Assembly: GCA_900708905.1 (NCBI GenBank)
Contig: CAADRB010000003.1
Location: 2,844,779 to 2,908,778, forward strand
DNA from: Hymenolepis diminuta
Lineage: Eukaryota; Platyhelminthes; Cestoda; Cyclophyllidea; Hymenolepididae
Reading direction: 5' to 3'
Length of the DNA stretch: 64,000 nt
The notes beneath the pieces were generated by a model. It had not been told where the DNA came from, ran no database searches, and was given only the letters and a program-made list of their open reading frames with translations. Numbering within the stretch: position 1 is the first letter of the stretch; every line of letters begins with the position of its first letter. Positions 40,401 through 52,400 of the stretch are shown here, piece by piece. Both the position numbers and the translations under genes were made by a program.

Positions 40401-43400
40401 CCAACAAAACGGCGAAACCAGCCAACCAACCTTGAAGGGTATTTCGTCGCAAGTTAAGATTCGCTATATCAGTCTCCTGCTTCTCGACCTTGTTCTTCAG
40501 TTCTGTAATTTGGCGTTGCGCCAGAAATGCCTCGTTGTCCAACACCTCCCGATCAGTCCTCAATTTGGACACTAAATCGGAGAGTTGATGTCTTTCTCTC
40601 TCCGCCAGGGAAAGCTATTAACAAAGTTACTCTATAATTATAATTAATTATAATCTCCGAATGATATAACCAGGTCTGCATTAGTAATAACGGGATGATA
40701 AAAAGTATTCGTTGAGTTACAAGTTTTCCTCCTTCTTCTTTCTGGGTCCCAGCTGCCGCGGCCATAGTGGTAGCTATTTAAATTCACTTCGCTGGTTACA
40801 CTGCTTTCTACAGGTGTTTATCTATGTATCTTAAATTTATATTAAGTGAGGTTTGCTTATTGTAGATTTCATTAATTTTAATAATCACGCTAAAACCTTC
40901 CTAAATTTCTAACTCCTCATGACTTGGACATAAGAAGAGTTTCCAGAAACTTTTCTTTAGAGAAATTGATATTCTACTGTCGATTCCCTCCTCCCTCCGT
41001 CCTGTTAACCAGAACTAACCGTCATTTTATGTGATTCTATTTCTTTCAAACCTAATTATCGCTGAAATTTAAATGGACTTTACAAATTGTTTCATATAAA
41101 TATGATACATCAAGTTGGTGATCCCCATGTGTTTATCATCTTGACGGTGTTTATAAAACCACCGATAACGACCTAACCCATTTTTCAGCCCTTCTCTCAT
41201 GACAGAGATCAAGCGACTTAAACTCTCTCTAGTGAAAAAGATGAAATCAGTTAAAAAGGGGAGGGAAAATGTTTACTCTAGCGGCAAGGTCGTCCTTATC
41301 TCGAATGAGCTCCTCGCGTTCCTCATTGAGACGCCCGACAGTGGCGACTTGTTGAGAAATTTCCCGACGCATATTATCAATCTCTTCCTCGGCAGCATAA
41401 GCTCTCTGATTGGTCGCTACCATCTCCTCTGTGATCTCCGCTTTCTCCCGATTACACCGCAATGCCTCGGCCTCGGCCTGGGCCCGTTGACTCTCCAATC
41501 TAGCATTGGTGTTACGCAGTCTCTCCACCTCTGTGCCATTCAGCTGCGCCTCCTCTTCCATCTGTGATACCTCGCTACGCAATTGCTGGCACTCTGCACG
41601 CAACGCATTACGCTCCTCCGACAAACGCATCTCATTGGCTGCAAGGAGATTTAACTGGTGTGCTAACTCCGCCCGTTCTTTGTCCCGCGTCCCCAGTACT
41701 TCCTCCAAATTGATCAACTTCTCCTGCAGTTTCTGCTTCTCCTGCTGCAACTAAATAATGCCACACACAAAATCTCGCCAATTCGTTAAGAAATTAATTA
41801 GCGTTCAACAGAATTTTTAATTCAAATACGAAATTAACAAGTAACTTATAGTGCCATAAAGTGATAGCCGAACTATTTTGAGGTCATTTACCATTTCGAC
41901 CGTATGATACAGTTGGAGAAAAAAGATTAAAGTGACGACTATGAAATTTAATTCAAAAGATGAAGTAGATGTGGAAGCTGTAATATTTTACAGACTACAC
42001 AAAGAGACGCAAAAGACCTAGAAATTACATTTTGAGTAGATCAAAATTACAATTGTTTGTGTGAGCAAACGGGGTAAACTTGGGAAAAGGGGAAAGCTTA
42101 TGATGTGACCAGACTCCGGAGGCCTAGTTGCCATGAAAAACTTGCTCAAATTGTGACAAGCCTATCATTTTACTTTCTATCTTTATATATGGTCGTTCAT
42201 GCTTTCGCAAAGATCAGCAATTTTTCAATGTCAAATTTGGTGTTTTAAGTGATCAAAAAAGAGTGTCTGTAAGGCAATGTTCCAATCGGATGGATATAAG
42301 GGACTATAAATGGAAAATATAGAGGCTCCCATGTTGAAAGTGAATGGTCTGTGCTTATGACCTCACCAACTAATCAGAATGCCTATATTATTTAAACATT
42401 CAAACATGTTTTACCCTTTTGGGTACACATTTCCGATTCAGAAGAAGAATCAACCAGCGTTCAAGGTTCTGCGGATGCCAACGACACACGAGCTGTGTGG
42501 GACTTCTAGTAAGCTTTTACTCTCTTCTCCCTCTGTTGTTCACCTTCAGAGGTCCATTCTCCAATTAACCCAACTTCTACTCAGGCCACTTGCAGTACCT
42601 TTATTTATTGAGACCACGTTTCGAAAGACTGTTTCAATAATTTATTTTGATTGAATCCCATGATAACTTCCACCTACTCAAAAACCATTCCACTTAGACA
42701 ATAAGAAGGCAAAGAATTTCACGTTTTACCGCTTTTTTATCATAATAAACACTATTTTCATATACTTAAAAGTCTACTCGTTGCAGCAAGGTTGGTATTT
42801 CATTTTGGACTCTGACTGACCTTTTCAGGAACTATTAGACATGTCTTGGAGCTTTCGTATTTACTTTACAATAACAATTCCCTAAAGGACGATGAATATT
42901 TTGCGTCCAGTCGATCAACTACTTTGATCTTCTTAGATCCTCTTACATAAGTGGCTTTTGATTGCGACGCATAACATGGGAGAAAGTAAGGAGGACAGGA
43001 GAGTACTTACGCTGCTGATTTGATCGCCAAGTTCTGCACAGCGCCGCTCAGAGCGAGTGCACTTGGCTGCAATGTCGGCCATTTCAGTCACCGTGTTCGC
43101 GAGTTGCTGATCCTTCTTCTCTGCTTCTGACCGCGCTGATTCGGCCTCACTTCGATGCTGGGCTCCTCGTGCCTCCGATTGTTCCAAAAGTCTCTGCAGA
43201 CGTGCATTTTCCCGAGCCTGGAGTAGAGCATATAGAGAAAAGTTTTATTTATATATATTCCTGTACCAATCTATTATAAAATTTGTTTACTTGCCTCACT
43301 CTCGTACTGAAGTTGTCTAGAATTGCGCTGCTCGACAAGGGTGTCTCGTTCCTTGGAAGTGTCATGAAGAAGACGACGAAATTGTTCGATTTCGCGTTGA

Positions 43401-46400
43401 AGTTCAGCTGCCTGCTCAGCGGCTGTGGCTCGAGCTCGTTCCAACAGACTGCGCTCCTCTAGAGACACGCTAAGGGTGTGTTTCGCTTTATCTCGCTCCA
43501 GACGAGTAGTATCGACCTCTTTGCGAATCGTGTCAAGGTCGGATCGAAGGGAATTGTTGTGCTCCATCAGGCGTCTTCTCTCCTCTTCTCCCTCCGTATA
43601 TCGCTTTGACAGACCTTCCAGTCGACCTCTCAGGCTTGACAGCTTCAATCGCAGTGCTTGAACCTTTAATGAGGAAAAGGCATACTAGTTATAACCTCAT
43701 GAGCCAGTAATGCAATAATCACATTTACACTTTCGTCAATAACTGAACTTTTCTAATCGATGGATTCGTTAAAACAAATAATTCAAATTTCGTGTTAGAG
43801 TTTTCGCCGCTTGCTTTTCCAAAATAAACTAGAATGACTAAAATGAAAGGACCAATTGTTTATGAGATGCTGACTCTGAATTAGTTATCGATGAGAACAG
43901 AATCAAAGGTTTAGTTATGCATTTCGTCAACCCCTTAATAGTATCCTATTTTTGTGCCCTTAACGACAAGTACAGGGAATATTTAGATTAAGGATGAATC
44001 AATTTTCTAATGAACTTATTAAAGTAAAAATTCCTTTACAGCTCTTGAGTCGCCTCTGCCCTCCCTAAAATTATGAACCAATGGCACTTATTTCTTAAAG
44101 TGAACACGTAATGGTTTTCTATTTTAAAGAGTACCATTTCTCATTCTGCCTGTGACCTTAAAGAATACACATCGGAAATAGGCTTCCAAAGTACACTGGA
44201 GTACCATGACTTAAACGCCCACACAAGTTGTCCGTCCGCGCAGGTACACTGAAGCCTTCGTGTGTCTTAATTCGTTCTCCTCCTAACTGTCACATCCATT
44301 GCAAAACAATCCTCATACTCACCATAACTAAAACCATTTCTTTGTATTCTCCTGTAGTCTTTATTTTGTTTAAAAGTGCGTTTGTCAGCCCAGAGACCCA
44401 GTTAGTTACGCATATCAGTATCTGTGCTCACAGATGACATCTCCCACAACACACAGTGCACCCATTTCGCCTGAGATTTCTCTCTTTCACCAATTAAGCT
44501 CATCAGCCAGTGGAATCTCCCACTCTTCTAAGTTCAGTTATTGTAATAAAGATTAAAGGTAATTCGAAAGGGACAACTTGTGGTATATTTACGGAGTTGG
44601 AGGCAGAACTAATAGTAGTTTTCTTCTCACGAACGCTTCGAATAGCGATCAAATGGATGGATCATTACGCAAAACGAATTGAGTAAAAGTCAGATTTATA
44701 GCCTTATCAATAAAAAAAACACTTCGATTTGAGAAGAAAGTAACGAATGGGGAAGAGGGGAGGTAGGAGGAAAGCGCGCCTACTTGCATGGCACGTCGAT
44801 TGAGAGCTGACTGAACGGCGGCAAGTGTGGTCTCAGCCAGTTTAGTCGGAGGCGCGGTGGCTGTGGCCGGGGTGGAGATCGACCTTGGAAGTGAGGAGAC
44901 GACAGTGGATGGTGTCACCCGAGGCGAGGCACGATGGACAGGGGAGGTCGACCGAGGCCGATGAGGGCGTGGCGTGGCTAGAGCTTCCTGTTCCGCGGAG
45001 ATCCACTCACCAGTCTGCATCTGATGCTGGAAACTCACCAAGAAGGGCTCCTGCGCCTCGTCCATGTCCGCATTCGCTGTATCCGACAGCACCGTCTAGA
45101 CGCACAAACAGAGCCCAAGTAGATCATTCAATCATTCATCCATCAATATGATACTAACGCCTCTTTGTTATCCATTATTAAATATAACTCGGAGTTTTAT
45201 TCACTCTGTTCTGGAAATATAACGATATTCATTTGTTGGAAAATGTTTCATAACTGTTACTTAACCCATAGAGTTGAATACAATTGAGTAAATATTGATA
45301 ATCATTATCTTAGGGAAATTTAATTTACAGTTTATTGTTAATTATTCGTAAACTTCGCATAGTACTTAAAATTTGACAAATTGCAGGGCCGCTGAGTTGC
45401 GCAATTTTGGAGCAAAGCCTATCATTAGAGTAATTACGTGTTCCGGCTTCTGTAAGCTACTGAGAAGGGTAATCTGGTTATAACAAGAGGCGACCACACA
45501 GTACTTACCTCTTTTGACTATTTTACAATGTCAAAGCAGCCAAGTCTTCGGTTTCTCACAAAACAGTGGACTTCTCCTTTCTTTACAGAGTTTTTGAGAG
45601 ATTATCCTCATAAATAAAAGTTTTCTCTGCAGAAATTAAGGCTGAAATACCTTCTGATGTTTCTAAAATATCTAAAACCAACGGTTCTGTAAATTCTTCT
45701 AAAAATTTTACTCAATTTCTGGTTGTAATTTTATTTCCTAAGGTACGTCCTACCGCAACTCGAATTCAGGCGGCTAATGATGACATGAAGTTGTACCCAT
45801 CAGTTACAGATTGTGCAGAAGTAACGAGTCTCACGGACTCAATAAGATCTTTCATGCCTAAAGTCGTTCCAGCACAACCTGTCTCCGAGCCTACCGTCCC
45901 CTAGCAACAACCAGTCCAGAAATCCTGTCTGCTTGATCACCACATAAAATAAATATTCTCACTAAAGGGACATATTGAAGGTAGTTTTACTCTTACCTTC
46001 TTCAAAATTCGATAATCATCGCCATGATCAGGTTACCGAAATGTCTTGGTTATAAAACCACATTCGAGCTTAACCCGTGCTTGTTTTCTGTCCTAAGAGA
46101 TCGGCATCGATAAATGCAAGCCACCCAAGGAAATCTTTCACAGATGGAACAGTGTCAAAAGTGCTTGAACAAAATGCAAGCGGGTCTGCACTTCCTTATC
46201 ACTAGGATTTTATATATTCACACACTGACGTTCCTTGATCTCGCATTAATCTTAGTCTTCCTGGATCTATCTGAGGAATCTCCCATCTAATCCTGGTTGA
46301 CTCTTATTCAAAGTGACCTGAGGTTATACCTATTAATTCTGCCACAACCGGTACCGTCGTTAAAAGACTCCGACAGATATTCGCCAATCAGGGCGCGCCA

Positions 46401-49400
46401 CAACTTTTGCCAGGAGACGTTGGGTAGAAATAAATAATTTTAATTTAAGAAAAGTAAAATTTACAATGTATTTTTAAGTATTCATGGAATTTGCATTTTG
46501 TTAAAGTGCGCTAAATTGCAGGGTCGATGTTTTGCCTAATTGTAACCAATTAGGTTAAAACATTCACATCGAGACATACTAGAACATTTCTACCCTTTCA
46601 TATTTTTCGCGCATTTTGCGTCTTTTGAAGCTATATATTCTTATCCTTCGGCCTGGTGTTAAGTGGTTTACACCAAAGAAGCATTGTTCGGTGACGTCTA
46701 CTTTCTCTGAATAAAGTGTTTCGCAGAGCAGCCTTCCATTCGCATAGGCTGCAAGATCATAAAAAATTACACTCGGCAGCAGTGACATTTGGAAGGGTGA
46801 TTCCATAGCGGATTTCTTTTGTAAAATCTTGGTATACTCGATATGCGCTCTTTAATTGTCAACTAAGAAATAATCTGAAGACGAGGGACGGTCAAAATAA
46901 GCGATCAAAAGAGAATGGAATTAAAAGAAGTCAAGGCATTTAAAGAGGTCCATTTTTACTGAGTTCTGCATTTATTCGGAGTCAGCTTTTCGCTTATTAA
47001 GTATTAGGTCCTCTCACAAAGGTTAAATTTTAGATCCGCACTAGATTCAGAGCTTACTGATCAGCCGCTTGAAATGGGAGATTTTTTATACCATCTCAAT
47101 GCAATTTCACTTTGATCACTAACAGAACAGCTGGCCAAGACTAGCTTAGACATCTTAGCAAACAAAATATCGTTTATTTCAAATAACCTCTTTATCTATC
47201 AATATGATTTCGAAACAACCCATTACCATAAATGACCGAGTGAAATATACCTGAGCAATCTGGGAGAGAGCCTGATGCATGGCATGTGTTTGTTCAATGA
47301 GACGCTTAGTGACGACTATAGGATCCTCAGTTTCCTCCTCGTCTTGTCCCTTTCCACTCTTCTCCTTCTCTGCCTCCTCTCGCTTGGGTGAGGGGAATGT
47401 CGCCCGTAGACGTCTCAATGTGTTCAGCACGCGGTCCCTGTCTGAAATCTAAAAAACAGCAACAGATGGTATTAAAGATTCCTGGAAAGCACAAAAGCGG
47501 CTGCTGAATGAAATCTTACCTCTGAGAGGAGGTCTTGAATGCGACGATTGAGTTCGTGTGTGTTAGATTCGGCTTCAATTAGACGGGCCTGAGAGCGCGC
47601 GAGGGCTTCCGAGAGGGACTGACTTCGCGCTTTTGCGTTTTCTTCCTCGGCCTGAAGCGCTCGCCGACTCTTCGCCAAGGCGTCTGCTGACTCTATCTCA
47701 GCTGCTCTCAGATTGTTTGCCAGAGCGCCACAACTTGAAACCAACGACTGGCCCATGCGCATTATTTCACTATTCATCTATAGGAAGTGTGCACGTATTT
47801 TATATAACTTCCCATAACTTGGATTTCTTCAGGCTTTCTCAATATTCGTGTAAGTAACACGTTACTGACGGCAGTAAAGTAGCATTAGCTTCAATCAAAC
47901 AGAAATTAGAATTGAACTAGCGAAATTTCATTGAAGGGTGTTTACAGCAGTTATCTTGGGGAAAGAGAAGACAGTCTGAGCAATCTCAGACTGAAAATCC
48001 CGCGTTCTACAATCTTTTGGTTAACCGCAGTTAACTGGTGAATCGATCTTATGAACACTGACCTGATAAATATCCACAGTGACCACTACACCGCTTAACA
48101 AATCCTAACCATTGGGAGTTCTGTATCTCTTAAATTAGATTGAGCTGAAAGAAGTAATTTGGAGACATAAAGATATTCTCTATGTGACATGATCTCAGTA
48201 AAGGAATGTGCATTTTAATGCTACTCACGGCATCCTGTCAATGCTCTGATAGAGTCATACAATTCTTTGTTTAACATGACTCATTTCAGCAGAAATTAGT
48301 CAGAATTTCCTACTCTTTTCTTTGAATTATTAAGCCATCTAAAAGACTTGAATAGCGTATTCTGATTACATTGATCTAAACCAAATATTTTACGTGGGCC
48401 TGAGGAAAGTGGAAATGTTGAAAATCTCTCCTTTAAGGGACAATGAGGTAAACGGGCTTTTTGAGCAACTGATACACAAAGATGAACTATAGTCAAATTA
48501 AGCTTTGGGTGAAATGCTGTCCATCGTTTAAGAGGCTTTGTGCAGAATTTTGACAGTTTTCACTGGAAGTAGATTTCGAAATGGTAACTATTTCGATAGT
48601 ATTAGTAACTAAATGAATAAACAGTTATTCCCTACATACTCTCCTCTAGAGTTAGAAGGGACTGCAAAACAGACAGATGGGAAAAAACAAAAATATAAAG
48701 AATTTCTCGGGAAAGAACGCGTCAATTACTCCTTTTAGGAAGAACATGAACCATTTTATCTCATGACGAAGATAATAACACTACTTTAATTAAGTGTGAA
48801 GGCATTTAGGAAGTCCAGCCTCAAATTTGCAGTATTTGAATTACTGACTAGTTTAATTGTCCCTCCTACACAATCGATCTTTGATAATGGAACGCTCATT
48901 GCGGAACACTCATCTCCGGTGGGTGATGAGAAACTTGCATCCGGTTACCTCCGTTACTATCCTTCCCTAATCGATACGGTTGAAGCACGAGCATTACCTT
49001 ACTGTTTGTATAATTTCCGGTTATGACTTTATGACCTTGATCCAGTGCTTGTCTAATATGTATATAGATACATGTTTGTTGACTTTTGCGTAAAAGTTCA
49101 GCCGATTTTATCCCATTTTTCTCCTGGTTCCCTTCCCTCCACCAACCTTCGTACAAAGAATGCCTACGCAAAATTGCACAAATTAGAATAATTTGAAACA
49201 TTGAACCTAAGATCCGAAATAGGGCCGAAGTCGATGTACTTGCAGTGAAGGCCATTTGAGATGTTTAATATTTGGGAGACTTACTGTAATCTATTTTCCA
49301 GTCAAAAAACCGAATTTATTTAATAAAATGAAATTGTTCCAATTTTTAATATATTAAATGTTCACTTTGACACAACGACGCAGAAATTTATTTAATACAA

Positions 49401-52400
49401 GAAGGATTTTCCTAAACAGAGAAAAGCAGGAGGAGACTTCAGTGCTCATTTCTCTGACACGACTTTTAGATCAGAGTCGGAATTTTTAACGAGGCAGAAG
49501 ATGTTATTTGCATCTGTTAATATCTCTGCCCTTTAAAGAGCAGCCTCAATTTTCTCATCTTCTTACTTTGGTAAACATACACTACAACTGACCACAAGTC
49601 GAAATATTTGAGATTTATTTTCCTAATAAGTCACAAATAGAATCTGTAATTAGTTAAAAGACCAATTTTTGCACTTGCCAAGATCTGCCTCCAACCGATT
49701 TAGCTTCATAATTTCAAATTTGCAATGACCTACCTGAGTGAAATCTCGGGCCGTTTGATGCCGAAGCTCTGCGAAAGCGCGTCGGAGAGACACCACTTCA
49801 CGCCAAAGGGCAAGGAGACGGTTGTGTTCAGCCGAGAAGTACTCATTGAATGCATTTTCCTCTGCCTGCCACTCCGCTTCGCGTTTTTCCAGCGTCTGAG
49901 TTGCACCTCGCCAGGCCTGGGTCAGCTGTGCTACATCCCGACTCAAACCCTGGAGAGAAAGTTAGAAAGCGTTGCCAACATAAGATTTATCAGAAAAAGG
50001 ATAAACAGATAAAAAGAGACATGCAAGAACCTGATTGGCTGAAGCGGCCTCTTCAATTTGATCCTGAAGAATCTCATTTGATCGGGAGAGATCTGCTGAT
50101 CTAAAAGAGTATTCTAATCTGAAAACGAAATAATCCTTACTTTGCACGTTCCGCCTCAAGTGCACCCGTTAAATTCTCCAACTCAGCGATTAAACTCTCC
50201 TCTCGCGCTTTGGCCATGTTCTCCCGAGCATCCAGCCGACTCTCCTGCTCCAATTCCTTTGATTGCAACTGAAAGAGTTAACAAAAACTTGATCACTACA
50301 ATCAATTAAGAGTTATTAATGGCACAACTTTCCCTGCTAACACACTTTCTTTGCATTCTTTTGGAGTTCCAACTTCAAATCCGCAATCTCCATTTCTAGG
50401 TCAGTGTTCTTTCTTTTTGATTGCGTAAGCTAAAGTTTAAAAAAGAAGTTACTTGGGGAGGGAAGGCTCAGTGAAAAGGAGAGAAGGTGATGGGATTTAT
50501 TAGACAGCCTGTGAATCAGCAGTAGCAAGTTACTGGCCGCTGGTTGGTAACGCCCAGCGCCGGTGGCGGTGAGCAGGCGATGTGTAATGATTTTCTGCGC
50601 CCACCAGGACCATACCTCAGCAGAGGTTGATTTTTTATCATTGTTAATCGCATCCAGTGGAAAAAGTGGGTGTTGAAGAGTGAATTATGATTGACGTTAG
50701 GTGCATTCTCATTGGCTCACCCAAAATCATTTGCCTATTAATTACATGAAATGATTCGTTATTAATGAGGTGGCATCAGACATTGTGATGGGTTTACAAA
50801 CCTTAAATAAAAGTGGAACAAAAGAGACCGCAATTTGACTTGACAAATTATTTTAAATATTGAAAATTTTCTATTTTTCTGTTCGCTTTATCATCTCATA
50901 AGTGCTGGAGATTTTTATGAATTTCGGACGACATAAAAATATCAGTTTCCTCTTACTTTTCAGTAGTTTATCTCTTAATAATTTCGGCTTAAATAAAACA
51001 GCTTAGGAGACATGCGGCCACACGAACCGCCTGAATTTGAAATGAAAACTGCCGACTTGGATTAATGCTAATAGAAATAAAAATAGTGAATTATCATCTA
51101 AAATCAAGGATCCAACGCAGTGCATTTGTGCAGTGGTCAACATGCACATTTGCTAAATCTGCGGTATCCAGACTGATGTTCGTCGATGAATATCAAATGT
51201 TGTAGCCAGCAGCAGAGATTATTCCCTCTCTGATGATTCAATCCCTACCCTTCCTATTCTGATTTGGGAAGCGTGGCATTTCTCTATTAATCTGCAAACT
51301 GGTAATACCAATAAAAATATCCGATCTTATGAACATGACCAACGACCCCAATAACTTAAAATATGTCAGACCTCTGCCCTGATCTAAAGATGTATTTCTG
51401 ATTGTTCACTTATCTTCGAGGTACAAATCTACGCCAACGAAATAACTGGTCAGAAAGCTTGATGTTACCCCCTCCTCTTTACTCTAACTCCAGATCTCGT
51501 AGACCTCATGTTAGACTTTTTCGAGAAACTGTCCACATCCCTGCAACAACCTCAAGCTACCCACACGCGAGTGTGTCAAAAAGTCAGATAAGAAATAGGT
51601 AACTGGTTATTGCTGAGCTTCCCAGAAAATCACGCTAAAATTTAATAAACCACAACCTCAAATAAAAACATGATATTTCCGTAGAAGCGCTTGCCAATCA
51701 CAAGACCCGAGCCAAGCGCAAGAGAAGGCACAACTACTTGAGATAACGAATTGTCCAGAATTCCTGTACAAATATGCCATTTTCACAGATGTATATCATT
51801 GTTAATTTGTACTAGTGCAGTGAAACGCTTTATTTTCCTTATGCAGTATTGATTTCTATGAATTTTCACAAAAGGGGATGATTTACCTGAGCCTGAAGAG
51901 TTTGGATGAGTTTTTGGTGTCGTTGATTACTTTCCTGGAGGGAGGTTACGCGACGCTTGTTGTCCGAGAGTTCAGCTTCGAGCATTTGAATGCGAGTTCT
52001 GGTTGGTGAAGTCATTGGGGTCAAACTTATTGGTCCTGCTGCAGGCGAAATCTCTGAATGAACACCTCCTGCACCTGTTCCCGCCTGGCTAAGCTCTGTA
52101 GCAGTAGCTTCTCCCTTGATTTAAAGCAATTCAATTGTCAAAAACAGTTTGCGAAAATTCTTTGCACATAATCTTTCAACATAGAAAAGAATAGGATTTC
52201 CTCTCTCCACCTTCAGGAGAGAGATTACGTAAAATCCAATTAAAAGATCAGGACCGATTTATTTTTTCACCACCATCAGACGAGGTGTACGAGTTTATTT
52301 ATCAGAGAAAGAACAACCAAGAACCATACTCTAATGAAACTCTGTCGTTCAGGAAGAAAAGATTGGTGAACTTAAGCAACTCTTAGATATTAGGAAAACT

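Noticed and set aside
45740..45905. Open plus-strand segment that might be part of the intron 8 retroelement
   Set aside because: It reads open for about 55 codons but matches no retroelement domain I recognise, so it was not included in the relic.
48850..49026. Possible integrase-like motif (FDNGT) in a short plus-strand frame
   Set aside because: Only one short motif matches. The neighbouring residues do not fit an integrase core, unlike the clear relic near 46300.
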